Positions 15,220 to 24,101 of a stretch of 64,000 nt of DNA are shown piece after piece. Source of the stretch: Alkalicoccus urumqiensis. GTDB lineage: Bacteria; Bacillota; Bacilli; Bacillales; Salisediminibacteriaceae. The stretch is taken from NCBI RefSeq assembly GCF_002993335.1, contig NZ_PVNS01000002.1, positions 62,001-126,000 on the forward strand, in the 5' to 3' direction. Position numbers and translations under genes: made by a program. The stretch's first letter is position 1, and each line of letters begins with the position of its first letter. Under the pieces are notes generated by a model that was not told where the DNA came from, did not search any database, and was given only the letters and a program-made list of their open reading frames with translations.

Positions 15220-15245
15220 GTTTATTCATTTTAAGTTGAGGGAAT
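15220..15245 (+). promoter_or_regulatory. Possible SigB-type promoter for the carotenoid plus-strand operon
   Basis: GTTTAT, 14 bases, GGGAAT; five of six matches to each half of the SigB consensus GTTTAA/GGGTAT, at accepted spacing. The predicted start is about 32 bases before the first gene. Staphyloxanthin genes of Staphylococcus aureus are SigB-dependent, which makes this plausible. A palindromic TGTACA lies just upstream. Confidence 0.5.
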
Positions 15246-15283
15246 ATTAAAAAACAGAAGTTGCAGGAAGCAGGTGCAGAAAA

Positions 15284-16771
15284 ATGACACAAGTGACAGT
15301 TATCGGTGCCGGACCGGGCGGATTAGCCTCCGCGCTTCTCCTCGCATCAGAGGGATATGAGGTGGAAGTGTTCGAGAAGCAGCCGTACGTCGGCGGACGG
15401 ACATCTTCGTTTGAAAAAGACGGCTTTACGTTTGATCTAGGCCCTACATTTTTTAGTATGCCGCATATTCTGGAAGAGATTTTTGAATCGGCAGGAAAAA
15501 ATCTGCATGACTATGTAGACTTGATCAAGCTGGACCCCATGTATTCTCTTATTTTTCCTGATATGACGATCCGGGCTTCGAGCGATGAGCAGAAAATGTT
15601 TGAAGAAATAGAACGCCATTTTCCGGGTAGCGGGGCTTCCTACCAGCGTTTTATGAAAGACACCCGCCGAAAGCTGGCCAGATTATCTCCTATTCTTCAG
15701 GCTCCTCACGCATCTCTTACAGATTATTTGAGACTTAGAAGCTTAAAGGCACTTCCGGAACTGGAGGTGGGGCGCTCCCTATACGACGTGTTAAAACGGT
15801 ATTTCGACGATGACCGTTTGGCGCTTGCTTTTACGTTTCAATCGAAGTATCTGGGAATGTCTCCGTGGGACTGCCCGGGTGCGTTCAGTATTCTCTCCTT
15901 TATGGAGCATGAATACGGCGTATACCATCCAAGGGGCGGAATGAACCAGCTTACAAAGGCATTGGCAGAAGCCGCAGAAGAAGCTGGGGCTGTCATCCAT
16001 ACGGGTGCCGGGGTAAAATCCATTCACCTTGAAGGGAAGACAGTAACCGGTATCACGCTTGATAATGGAGAACACAGACCGGCTGACCACTTAATTGCAA
16101 ACAGTGATTTTGCCTATACGATGGAAACGATGCTTCCTGAGGGCACCCTGAAAAAATACAGCAGCGAAAAATTAAAGGGAAAAAAATATTCCTGCTCCAC
16201 GTTTATGATATATATCGGCGTAAAAGGTGAACTTCCTCTGGACCATCATACGGTGCTCTTTGCAGATGATTATAAGAAAAACGTTGACGAAATTATGCAG
16301 ACGCAGGTTTTGTCTGAGGATCCATCTATCTATGTTCAGAACGGTTCGATCACGGACGACAGCCTGGCACCTGAAGGAGACAGTGCGCTTTATATCCTTG
16401 CACCGGTTCCAAATAATCTATCCCGAATCGACTGGGAGAAATATGAGCAGACCTTCCGCGACCTCGTTATTGACACAGTGGCCAGAAGGACCGGAATTGA
16501 CGATTTAAACAGCCGGATCGTATCAGAGACGATTCTTACACCAAAAGGCTGGCAGGAGGAAAAATATGTATATGAAGGCGCCGTATTCAGCATGGCGCAC
16601 AATCTCGGGCAGATGATGTATTTCCGGCCGCACAATCAGTTTGAAGAGATAGACGGCCTCTGGCTGACCGGCGGAGGAACTCATCCAGGGAGCGGACTGC
16701 CGACGATCTTTGAATCCGCGAAAATTACCGCTGGTCTTATCGGTGCCGGAAAAAAGAAGGTGGGATCATGA
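15284..16771 (+). CDS. Carotenoid desaturase/oxidase of the CrtI/CrtN family (first)
   Basis: A 495-residue FAD enzyme of the phytoene desaturase family. The dinucleotide-binding start is VIGAGPGGLASALLLASEG, followed by VGGRTSSFEKDGFTFDLGP; the C-terminal FAD motif is WLTGGGTHPGSGLPTIFESA. The middle contains FQSKYLGMSPWDCPG and EYGVYHPRGGMNQL. In C30 carotenoid bacteria three such proteins occur (CrtNa desaturase, CrtNb/CrtP terminal oxidase and CrtNc). Which of these this one is cannot be fixed by reading alone; it is less CrtP-like than the minus-strand copy. It overlaps the next gene by four bases, so the two form one translation unit. Confidence 0.85.
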   Translation: MTQVTVIGAGPGGLASALLLASEGYEVEVFEKQPYVGGRTSSFEKDGFTFDLGPTFFSMPHILEEIFESAGKNLHDYVDLIKLDPMYSLIFPDMTIRASSDEQKMFEEIERHFPGSGASYQRFMKDTRRKLARLSPILQAPHASLTDYLRLRSLKALPELEVGRSLYDVLKRYFDDDRLALAFTFQSKYLGMSPWDCPGAFSILSFMEHEYGVYHPRGGMNQLTKALAEAAEEAGAVIHTGAGVKSIHLEGKTVTGITLDNGEHRPADHLIANSDFAYTMETMLPEGTLKKYSSEKLKGKKYSCSTFMIYIGVKGELPLDHHTVLFADDYKKNVDEIMQTQVLSEDPSIYVQNGSITDDSLAPEGDSALYILAPVPNNLSRIDWEKYEQTFRDLVIDTVARRTGIDDLNSRIVSETILTPKGWQEEKYVYEGAVFSMAHNLGQMMYFRPHNQFEEIDGLWLTGGGTHPGSGLPTIFESAKITAGLIGAGKKKVGS

Positions 16772-18243
16772 AAACGATTATCTGCGGTGCAGGCCTCGGA
16801 GGGCTCGTTACAGCTCTTTATGAATTAAAGGCAGGAAATGACGTAGAGGTATTTGAGAAGGATTCCCGCACCGGCGGACGCCTCCGGTACCGTGAGCGGG
16901 ATGGGCACCGCATTGATGAAGGCCCCACCATCGTCCTGCTTCCGGATATGATTAAAGACATACTAAGTGAACTGCATCTGGAGAAGGAGATCCAGCTCGT
17001 ACGGATTGATCCGCTTTATCCAATGCACTTTAAAAATGGTCCATCCTTTTTGAAATGGAGTGATTCGTTTAAGCAGGAACAGGAAATTGAGCGGCACTTT
17101 CCCGGAGAGTCCGGCGGGTATAAAAAATATGTGAGAGAGATGAACGATTCGTTTCTGCAGGGAAAGCAGTCCTTTCTGGACCACTCCTTTGCAGATCCGA
17201 AAAATTTCTGGACGGCAGGAAATGTGAAAACACTGCTGAAGCTGAGAGCCTATCAGTCTGTCAGGAAGCAGTCCGCCCGCTATTTTCGCAGCACTCAGCT
17301 GCAGGAGGCGTTTTCTCTGCAGTCGCTTTACATCGGCGGCTCCCCTTCCGCTACTCCTGCAATGTATTCGCTCGTATCCTACAGCGAACATGCCCACGGG
17401 ATATGGTATGTATACGGTGGATACGCCTCGCTTGCAGAAAAGCTTGAGACCGCTGTGCGGGAGCGGGGAGGAACAGTCCATTTGAACGAAGGCGTGGAGA
17501 AGGTACTTACAAAAGAGCATTCAGCATATGGAGTGGAGACAGAAACGGGAGCGTATTATGGAGACAGAGTAATATTAAACGGAGACTTTCCAGGAGCAGA
17601 AAAACTTCTGCCGGAAAAGAAAAAACGTTCCTATACACCTTCTTCCGGCTGCCTGTTATTTTATATCGGTCTGAACGAAAAACCTGCATGCAGCTATGTT
17701 CATCAGTTTTACATGGGCGGCGGACTGGATTCACACATGAACGCAATGTTCAAAAACGATACGTTTGCGGATGATCCTTCCTTTTATGTATTTCATCCAG
17801 GTCTCATCGATGATTCTCTAGCACCGGAGGGCCGCTTTACTCTTTATGTACTCGTCCCCGTACCGGATGCATCGAAAAAAACAAAAGACGAATATGAAGA
17901 GTACGCTGACAAAATCCGTGAAAATATCTACATGCAGATTGATCCGGATCTTAAAAGAAAAATTATCTGGGAGGAACAGAAAACGCCTTTCGAAGCAGAG
18001 CAGGAAGGATTGTTTGAAGGCGGAAGCTTCGGGATCGCGCCGACACTTCTGCAGTCCGGTGTGTTTCGTCCTCAGCTGAAAGCCGCCGGATGGGAAAATG
18101 TCTACGCAGTGGGTGCTTCTGTTCATCCGGGAGGCGGCGTTCCAATCGTAATGAATGGGGCTAAAATCCTAAATGATATTTTACGGCGTGAGGATAACGA
18201 TGCCGTCGCGGTGAAAAAAGATCGTACAACGGGTAAAATATGA
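16768..18243 (+). CDS. crtN: 4,4'-diapophytoene desaturase-type CrtN (second)
   Basis: A 491-residue FAD enzyme. ICGAGLGGLVTALYELKAG binds FAD; IDEGPTIVLLPDM and the C-terminal PTLLQSGVFRPQ and VGASVHPGGGVPIV follow S. aureus CrtN closely in pattern (PTLAQSNYYRPQ, GASTHPGAGVPIV). CrtN introduces the conjugated double bonds into 4,4'-diapophytoene, giving yellow diaponeurosporene or diapolycopene. The gene overlaps its upstream paralogue and is followed by crtM, so desaturase and synthase are made together. The precise division of labour among the three paralogues is inferred. Confidence 0.8.
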   Translation: MKTIICGAGLGGLVTALYELKAGNDVEVFEKDSRTGGRLRYRERDGHRIDEGPTIVLLPDMIKDILSELHLEKEIQLVRIDPLYPMHFKNGPSFLKWSDSFKQEQEIERHFPGESGGYKKYVREMNDSFLQGKQSFLDHSFADPKNFWTAGNVKTLLKLRAYQSVRKQSARYFRSTQLQEAFSLQSLYIGGSPSATPAMYSLVSYSEHAHGIWYVYGGYASLAEKLETAVRERGGTVHLNEGVEKVLTKEHSAYGVETETGAYYGDRVILNGDFPGAEKLLPEKKKRSYTPSSGCLLFYIGLNEKPACSYVHQFYMGGGLDSHMNAMFKNDTFADDPSFYVFHPGLIDDSLAPEGRFTLYVLVPVPDASKKTKDEYEEYADKIRENIYMQIDPDLKRKIIWEEQKTPFEAEQEGLFEGGSFGIAPTLLQSGVFRPQLKAAGWENVYAVGASVHPGGGVPIVMNGAKILNDILRREDNDAVAVKKDRTTGKI

Positions 18244-18281
18244 TAATCTGATAGTAAGATTGTTTGAGAGGAGCCGATCCG

Positions 18282-19133
18282 ATGAAAACGGAAGCTGCAT
18301 ATCAGCACTGCAGGCAGATCATTGATAAACATTCAAAAACGTTTTCTAAAGCGTTTCAGCATCTTCCGGGAGATAAACGCAGGGCAGTATGGGCGGTTTA
18401 CGCTTTCTGCCGGACGGCCGATGATATTGTAGATGAAGATCTCCCGTCGTCAAAAGACCTTCATGAATTTCGGAAAGACCTGGATGTTTTTCTGTCCGGT
18501 GTTCTGCCGAACGATGAGCCTTTATGGACAGCCCTGGGGGATGCGTTTGAACGATTTCATTTCGATAAAAAGCCGTTTTATGATATGATCCGCGGTCAGG
18601 AGATGGACTTATATCATTATCAGTATGAAACGACTGCCGATGTTCTCCGCTATTCTTATTATGTGGCGAGTTCTGTCGGACTGATGCTGCTGCCAATTCT
18701 TGCACCGGGGAAGGAACAGAAGCTTCACCAGAGTGCCGTCTATTTAGGGTATGCGATGCAGATCACAAATATTCTGCGGGATGTAGGAGAAGATTTTGAG
18801 CGGGGCAGGCTTTACCTTCCTGAAGAACTGCTTCAGACATATGGCTGCCGGATCGAAACGGTCTGCCGGGAAAGGAAGCCGGACGCAGCTTTTATTAACG
18901 TCTGGGAACACCTGGCGGCTGAAGCCGAGGCGTACTATGAGCTCGGGCTTAAAGATATTCATCTATATCCGATGCATTCGCGTCTGCCTGTGCAGGCTGC
19001 AGCGCTTTTGTATCAACAGATTCTGAACACAGCAAGACGGAATCAATATGATGTATTTCAAAAGCGTGCAGTTGTTTCCAGTGAAGAAAAAAAGCGCATT
19101 CTATCAAATCTGCAGACAGCTGCAACCTCTTGA
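18282..19133 (+). CDS. crtM: 4,4'-diapophytoene synthase CrtM
   Basis: A 283-residue trans-isoprenyl synthase of the squalene/phytoene synthase family. Two Asp-rich magnesium sites are visible: RTADDIVDED (about residue 45-55) and NILRDVGEDFERGRLYLP (about 165-180). CrtM condenses two farnesyl diphosphates to C30 diapophytoene, the first committed step of the pathway. Length matches CrtM of staphylococci (287). The ATG after GAGAGGAG is chosen; an in-frame ATG six codons upstream has no ribosome site. C30 rather than C40 is inferred from the CrtN/CrtP-type partners. Confidence 0.9.
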   Translation: MKTEAAYQHCRQIIDKHSKTFSKAFQHLPGDKRRAVWAVYAFCRTADDIVDEDLPSSKDLHEFRKDLDVFLSGVLPNDEPLWTALGDAFERFHFDKKPFYDMIRGQEMDLYHYQYETTADVLRYSYYVASSVGLMLLPILAPGKEQKLHQSAVYLGYAMQITNILRDVGEDFERGRLYLPEELLQTYGCRIETVCRERKPDAAFINVWEHLAAEAEAYYELGLKDIHLYPMHSRLPVQAAALLYQQILNTARRNQYDVFQKRAVVSSEEKKRILSNLQTAATS

Positions 19134-19152
19134 GCGCTGCCCTGAAGAACTT

Positions 19153-19189
19153 AAAAAGCCGTGCTGCCCATCCTGCAGCACGGCTTTTT
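19153..19189. terminator. Bidirectional terminator between the two carotenoid arms
   Basis: Perfect 15-bp stem AAAAAGCCGTGCTGC/GCAGCACGGCTTTTT around seven bases; A run on one side and T run on the other serve both convergent operons. Confidence 0.95.
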
Positions 19190-19253
19190 ATAATTGATAA
19201 AGCAAAAAAAGGATGATAACGGCAGTGGAATAAGCTGTGCCGGCCCGTTCCGT

Positions 19254-20717
19254 TCAGGAGAGGGAGTACTCCTTTATCACTAAATCAGCGGTGTTCATGC
19301 CGCTCATTGTTACCATGGGAGAACCGCCGCCGGGGTGCGTCGAACCGCCGCAGTAATAAAAATTGGATAAGTCTCTGCTTTTATTTCCGGGACGCAGAAA
19401 GCTGCTTTTTTTCGAGTGGGAGGATAACCCGTAAAGCGCTCCCCGGTAGGCGTTGTACTGCTGCTCCACGAACCCGGGATCCAGTATTTTTTCCGCAGCA
19501 GGTGGTTTTGTCAGCGGAAGGCCCCGTTCTCGTAGTTTTTCCCACAATCGATCTTTGGAAAAAGGCTGCTCTGCGCCTGTTCTGGCAGGAGCGTTGACTA
19601 AAATAAAAGTATTTTCTCCGCCGGGACGCCTTTCGGGTTCTGTCTTTGCGGACGTGCAGAGATAAATGATCGGGTCTTCTGCAAACTGCCTCCGGCGGAA
19701 AATTGCATCGAATTCTTCTTTCGGATTCTCTCCGAAGAAGACGTGGTGATGGTTAAGCGGAAGCGATTCATCAATATCAGCCAGCAGCACCCAGGCGGAC
19801 AGAGAGGGCTCTGCTTTATTGAAAAAAGTGTCCGGCATCGACGGTCTTGCCGATGGAGGAAGAAGTGCCGGAACCTGCGTCATCAGATCTCCATTTAGTA
19901 TTAAGACATCGGCTTCGTACACCTGGTGATCCGTAACAGCAGCAGTAACTTTCTTATCCTTTATGACGAGCGAGCGGACAGCTTCTTCTGTGTGGATGCT
20001 GACGCCGAGCGTGCGTGCTGCACGTGTGAGGCCCTCTGCAATGCTTGGGTTGCCGCCCTCTGTGTAATACACGCCCTGGGAGAGCTCCAGATGGCCGATA
20101 AGGCCGAACGTTGCCGGTGCTGTATAGGGAGAAGAACCGATGTACGTTGCATACCGGTTAAATGCCGCTGTTATTCGCTCGTCACGGAAAAAACGGCGGT
20201 GAAAATGATCCATCGTTTCAAATGGACGTACTTTCGTAAACGCTTTAAAAAGAGAAGGGGACATATATGTTTTCGGATGGTGAAATGTCCGCTTAAAAAA
20301 TTGAGCGGCAGACTGCTCATACAGCTTTCCGACTTCAGTTAAATAATTCTCATATTGATCTGCCGCAGACCAGTCAATTTTCTCAAGCTCTGTTTTCATC
20401 TGCTCTTTATTTGAGGAGAAGGTAAATGAGCTCCCATCTTTAAATTGATTGGTCGTATGATTTTCTAAGTGCCTGAAGGAAAAATAGTCATCCGGATCAA
20501 GTCCGGCATCCGTAAGCACCTGTTGAAAAATATGCGGCATCGTAATCGTATTCGGTCCATAGTCAAACGAAGCACTTCCGACCTGCATCCGCTGCATTTT
20601 CCCGCCGCAGTGGCTGTTTTTTTCAATAAGCGTAACTTGAAATCCGGCAGACTGCAGCCGGATGGAGGCGGCAAGTCCTCCAAGACCTGCCCCGATAATA
20701 ACTGCTTTTTGTGTCAT
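19254..20717 (-). CDS. crtP: Carotenoid terminal oxidase CrtP (CrtNb) type
   Basis: A 487-residue FAD enzyme of the CrtN/CrtP family. IIGAGLGGLAASIRLQSAG binds FAD; YATYIGSSPYTAPAT, QQYNAYRGALYGLSS and the C-terminal GGSTHPGGGSPMVTMSG match the CrtP pattern of S. aureus (YVGSSSYDAPA, NYRSNRGAIYGV, GGSVNPGGGMPMVTLSG) better than CrtN. CrtP oxidises the terminal methyl group of diaponeurosporene or diapolycopene to aldehyde or acid. It is the last gene of the four-gene minus-strand operon and overlaps the glycosyltransferase by four bases. Confidence 0.85.
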   Translation of the reverse strand: MTQKAVIIGAGLGGLAASIRLQSAGFQVTLIEKNSHCGGKMQRMQVGSASFDYGPNTITMPHIFQQVLTDAGLDPDDYFSFRHLENHTTNQFKDGSSFTFSSNKEQMKTELEKIDWSAADQYENYLTEVGKLYEQSAAQFFKRTFHHPKTYMSPSLFKAFTKVRPFETMDHFHRRFFRDERITAAFNRYATYIGSSPYTAPATFGLIGHLELSQGVYYTEGGNPSIAEGLTRAARTLGVSIHTEEAVRSLVIKDKKVTAAVTDHQVYEADVLILNGDLMTQVPALLPPSARPSMPDTFFNKAEPSLSAWVLLADIDESLPLNHHHVFFGENPKEEFDAIFRRRQFAEDPIIYLCTSAKTEPERRPGGENTFILVNAPARTGAEQPFSKDRLWEKLRERGLPLTKPPAAEKILDPGFVEQQYNAYRGALYGLSSHSKKSSFLRPGNKSRDLSNFYYCGGSTHPGGGSPMVTMSGMNTADLVIKEYSLS

Positions 20718-21811
20718 GAATAGCTCCTGCCTTTCCAGTGAAATCTTTTACCAGACAGCTGTGTCTGAGCAGAACGAATGAGAACGGCGATCGATGCTGC
20801 GGCGGCTGCGGGGAAGAGAAGCGCTGTCCACCAGGGCTGCCTGCTCTTTCGATCCGACAGCCATTTAATCATAACGGAAAGAAGAAGCGGTACCACCGCC
20901 AAATATTCTCCTGTGAATAATCCGGCTGCTGCAAGCGGCAGTGGAAGTATAAAGAGAATAGTAAATGCTGCAATGTAGAGAACGGCTGCAATATAGCTTC
21001 TGCCGAGGCCGGGGAAAAAATTTTTAACGAAGCCGTTCCATACTTCCCGGTTTGTATCATACATATAGCACGTCACCAGTGGAGCAGGGTTTACCAGGTG
21101 AACACCGAAGCCGTTTTTTTTCACTGCTTTGGCAAGATGGATATCTTCAACAAGAGACTGTTTTACCGATTCGTGACCACCGGTTTTTTCGTAGGCTTCT
21201 CTCGTAAAAAGCATAAATGCCCCATGGGCTGCGGAAGCAGGAGGCCAGGTTGAATAATTGGCGGCTGCTGCCGGAAGAAAGGCATAGACGAGAAAGTGCT
21301 GCATCGGAATTATGAGCTTACCCAGAAACGAAGAGGCCGGCACCTTTGGGAAGCCGGTTACCAGTCCATCTGAATCTCTCATTGAAGCCAGTGCTGCTCC
21401 TGCTGCATGGGGATGCAGCTCGACATCCGCATCGATAAATAAGTAATAATCCCCATCAGCTGCTGCAGCCAGTTGATGACAGGCATGAACTTTTCCGACC
21501 CATCCATCCGGCAGAGTGCGTCCTTTAATAATTTGGAGAGGAAGCTTTTCCTGCCAGACGCACAGTTTTTCATACGTAGTATCTTCTGAATGATCATCGA
21601 GCACGATGATCTCCATTGGCGGGCTTGAAAGCTTTTGAACAGAGGCCAGAAGCCGGTCTACATTTTTTTCTTCATTCCGCATGGGAATCAACAGGGAGTA
21701 GGGCGCGCTGCTCTGCTCCCTGTTGGAAGGAGCCAGGTCGGAAACGATCCGCGTATTGATAAATGTCCATATAAGGAGCCCTGTCAGAATAATAATCAGA
21801 ACGGCAGTCAT
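20714..21811 (-). CDS. crtQ: Carotenoid glycosyltransferase, GT2 family (CrtQ-like)
   Basis: A 365-residue membrane glycosyltransferase. An N-terminal membrane helix (VLIIILTGLLIWTFI) is followed by a GT2 domain with VLDDHSEDTT, the DxD site FIDADVELHP and the acceptor region SLVEDIHLAKAVKKNG; three C-terminal membrane helices follow. CrtQ of S. aureus attaches glucose to the carotenoid carboxylate. The start ATG has GGAAAGGAG upstream, and 59 residues of open frame before it are discarded. It overlaps both neighbours by four bases. The sugar and the accepting group (carboxyl or hydroxyl made by the CruF-like enzyme) are not decided by sequence. Confidence 0.85.
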   Translation of the reverse strand: MTAVLIIILTGLLIWTFINTRIVSDLAPSNREQSSAPYSLLIPMRNEEKNVDRLLASVQKLSSPPMEIIVLDDHSEDTTYEKLCVWQEKLPLQIIKGRTLPDGWVGKVHACHQLAAAADGDYYLFIDADVELHPHAAGAALASMRDSDGLVTGFPKVPASSFLGKLIIPMQHFLVYAFLPAAAANYSTWPPASAAHGAFMLFTREAYEKTGGHESVKQSLVEDIHLAKAVKKNGFGVHLVNPAPLVTCYMYDTNREVWNGFVKNFFPGLGRSYIAAVLYIAAFTILFILPLPLAAAGLFTGEYLAVVPLLLSVMIKWLSDRKSRQPWWTALLFPAAAAASIAVLIRSAQTQLSGKRFHWKGRSYS

Positions 21812-22509
21812 CGACCTGCTCCTTTCCAAAGACCTTTTACATTCTCCCAGGCAGCACCGATCCCTTCTGCTCCCCTCAGGACTGTCTGCCAGTCGGCTTG
21901 GTCCCGACTGAAAATCTGATCCTGAACGAAATGAAACTGCTCCTGCATACATGTCTGAATATGGGATGTCCACTGCTTCCGGCTCCATGAAGGTGCACCA
22001 GTGATTTCAGATACGTAAACAAACCACTCGGGCTGCTGCTGATGAAACAATCCGTGGTAAAACGTCATATTATAGATACGGGTATCCGGCACTTCCGTTT
22101 TCAGCCATGCAGCTCCAGATGAAATGCGGATCGGAGCCCCAAGAGGAACTTCTCTGCCCTGTGGAAATAGAAAAAGTGGCTTTTCGTCATCCAGAACAGC
22201 AGAAGCTTCTGCCAGAGATTCTTTTGTCTTCTGAAGCGTTGAAGTGTCTACAGGGAGCGCTCCGACCTTCTCAAAAAAAGGGAAGCGGTCCAGTCCTTCC
22301 CGGTCCATAAGGGCCCGTCCGTCCAGGTTCCACAGCCGCTGATTAAGATACAAAAGCAGGAGCGGATCCCACCAGGTGCTGTGATTCATCACTACAATCG
22401 TCCGGCCGGAAGCAGGAGCGTGGCTATTTCTGTGCAGATGGACACGGGAAAAGTGTCGTTTGATCAGCCAGGTATTATACGGGTGAAAGACAGCCGGAAA
22501 AACACTCAT
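21808..22509 (-). CDS. Lysophospholipid-acyltransferase-like carotenoid acyltransferase
   Basis: A 233-residue acyltransferase of the PlsC superfamily. NHSTWWD supplies the catalytic HX4D motif (about residue 42-48), and LFLFPQGRE corresponds to the EGTR-like motif III. In C30 glycosyl-carotenoid pathways such an enzyme (CrtO in function) adds a fatty acid to the sugar. It overlaps the glycosyltransferase and the CruF-like gene by four bases each, so a joint role is very likely. An ordinary phospholipid role is less likely in this setting. Confidence 0.8.
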   Translation of the reverse strand: MSVFPAVFHPYNTWLIKRHFSRVHLHRNSHAPASGRTIVVMNHSTWWDPLLLLYLNQRLWNLDGRALMDREGLDRFPFFEKVGALPVDTSTLQKTKESLAEASAVLDDEKPLFLFPQGREVPLGAPIRISSGAAWLKTEVPDTRIYNMTFYHGLFHQQQPEWFVYVSEITGAPSWSRKQWTSHIQTCMQEQFHFVQDQIFSRDQADWQTVLRGAEGIGAAWENVKGLWKGAGR

Positions 22510-23300
22510 ATGCGTTTCCTTCCTGCTGCCGTTCCATAGAGAATGTATACAGCTGCGAGGAGACCTGCACAGAGAATCGGCGCCAGAATGAGGCCTCCTG
22601 CTGCGGCGGTAATAACAAACATGATAATCATCAATCCGTAAAGGAGAAGCATTTTATGGCTCCAGAAAGGACTTCTTGTGTTTTTCCATACGCTGTTTCT
22701 GAAAAACAGCAGGCTGATGAGAAGATGGAAAACAAATGATAGAATAAACCACCCTGCAAAATTACTGAATGGTATACCGTAGTAAGCGCCGGTATCCTCC
22801 CAGATCCAATACTGCTTTACTTCATATGCTACCGGATCAATAATTAAATCCATGATGACAGCGCATAGAGAAGCGTATACAGCATAGACCAGCCTTGGAA
22901 AGGCAGGTGCCAGGGAAGCGGCGGGAGCGGCAACAGCGTGTGCTGCAGCGGTGACCATTACCCATGCAAAGCCGATCGTTACCGGAACACCGAGAAGTTT
23001 TGGACCAAAATCGGCTTCGTAATAATAACTGCCAAAGAAGAGGCCGGTATGTACGCCGAAGCTTTCAATCAGAATGGAACCGAAGAAAATGATGAGAACA
23101 AGCAGCAGGCCGGCTGCGGGGTTGGAACTTCTCAGGAAAAAAACGGCCCCGAGCAGGCCGGAAGTTACGAGAAAGACAACGTTCGCCCATTCCAGCCACG
23201 GAGGAACAAGATCAAATGCCAGCAGCACGACACCAATTGCATACCAGATTAGAAAAAAGCGGAACAAATAATGCTCCCATGGTTTTGTTTTCATTAACAC
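22506..23300 (-). CDS. cruF: CruF-like carotenoid 1,2-hydratase (DUF422)
   Basis: A 264-residue protein with about seven membrane helices, of the DUF422 carotenoid-biosynthesis family. Conserved polar residues sit in helices: ESFGVHTGLFFGSYYYE and DLIIDPVAYEVKQYWIW. CruF adds water to the terminal double bond of acyclic carotenoids, giving a tertiary hydroxyl that can be glycosylated. First gene of the minus-strand operon. The start is either GTG at the given position or ATG two codons on; GGAAAG fits the GTG. It suggests the product is a hydroxylated, glycosylated and acylated C30 pigment rather than plain staphyloxanthin. Confidence 0.85.
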   Translation of the reverse strand: MLMKTKPWEHYLFRFFLIWYAIGVVLLAFDLVPPWLEWANVVFLVTSGLLGAVFFLRSSNPAAGLLLVLIIFFGSILIESFGVHTGLFFGSYYYEADFGPKLLGVPVTIGFAWVMVTAAAHAVAAPAASLAPAFPRLVYAVYASLCAVIMDLIIDPVAYEVKQYWIWEDTGAYYGIPFSNFAGWFILSFVFHLLISLLFFRNSVWKNTRSPFWSHKMLLLYGLMIIMFVITAAAGGLILAPILCAGLLAAVYILYGTAAGRKRI

Positions 23301-23334
23301 ACCAACTTTCCATGATTATGTACCTTTATGATAT

Positions 23335-23389
23335 TTACCCTTCCCGGGTCCTCATTAAGCGCCGTTCCCCCGAAGGTTTAATGACCCGG
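23335..23389 (-). promoter_or_regulatory. Possible SigB-type promoter and overlapping palindrome for the cruF operon
   Basis: On the minus strand GCTTAA, 14 bases, GGGTAA: five of six matches in each half to GTTTAA/GGGTAT. The same stretch carries an inverted repeat, CCGGGT-cct-CATTAA against TTAATGACCCGG (arms at 23344-23358 and 23378-23389), which covers the -35 and spacer and could be an operator. Confidence 0.5.
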
Positions 23390-23421
23390 CTTCCGGGGAA
23401 TGTCAATGACGAACCATTAGT

Positions 23422-23449
23422 TTGCAGATTTACAGAGGTCTGCTATACT
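23422..23449 (+). promoter_or_regulatory. SigA promoter for the EIIA gene
   Basis: TTGCAG, 16 bases, then TGC-preceded TATACT (extended -10). Confidence 0.6.
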
Positions 23450-23506
23450 ATGACGGTGCGCGACTTGTATATACACCATAATATCAAATTAAAGGAGTCG
23501 TTTTGT

Positions 23507-24028
23507 ATGCTTAAAAAATTATTTGGACTCGACAAAAAACAGGAAGTGGAAATGCCGGAAGCAGACGGTAAAGATATTCTCGTCAGCCCGGCTGACGGGG
23601 AAGTCGTAGCCCTTTCCGAAGTTCCTGACCCTACCTTTGCTGAAAAAATGATGGGGGACGGCGTTGCTGTAAAACCATCATCCGGAGTGATTTCTGCGCC
23701 GGTCCATGGAGAAATCGTCCAGCTTTTCCCGACAAAGCATGCTGTCGGTCTTAAAACCGTCAACGGAATTGAAGTGCTGATTCATATCGGTATCGAAACC
23801 GTTAACATGCAGGGAGACGGTTTTAAAGCTTTTGTGAAAGAAGGAGACAAAGTAGCTCCTGGAGATAAGCTGATCGAATTTGATATGGATCTCGTCAACG
23901 AGAAAGCGGAAAGCACGATCACCCCTATTATTATTACGAACGGGGATGCCGTTGGTTCCATCGATAAGGTGGAAGGAAAAGAAGTGAAGGCAGGCGAGAC
24001 GGAAATTATGTCTGTAACGGCAAAATAA
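23507..24028 (+). CDS. Stand-alone PTS glucose-type EIIA
   Basis: A 173-residue EIIA-Glc domain, like B. subtilis YpqE. It receives phosphate from HPr and passes it to a sugar EIIB. Typical features are ISPADGEVV-like SPADGEVVAL, the first active-site-region histidine in FPTKHAVGL and the phosphorylated histidine in VLIHIGIETVNM. The start ATG follows AAAGGAGTCG; about 97 in-frame codons upstream are discarded because they run into the promoter. No EIIB or EIIC lies nearby, so it must serve a permease elsewhere or a regulatory role. Confidence 0.92.
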   Translation: MLKKLFGLDKKQEVEMPEADGKDILVSPADGEVVALSEVPDPTFAEKMMGDGVAVKPSSGVISAPVHGEIVQLFPTKHAVGLKTVNGIEVLIHIGIETVNMQGDGFKAFVKEGDKVAPGDKLIEFDMDLVNEKAESTITPIIITNGDAVGSIDKVEGKEVKAGETEIMSVTAK

Positions 24029-24046
24029 CAGAATCAATGAATTGCA

Positions 24047-24074
24047 GGGCCCTCATCCAGGGTCCTCTTTTTTT
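24047..24074 (+). terminator. Terminator after the EIIA gene
   Basis: GGGCCCT and AGGGTCC (one G-T pair) around five bases, followed by TCTTTTTTT. Confidence 0.85.
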
Positions 24075-24101
24075 GATTCAAATTCGTAGATCCACAAAAA
24101 A

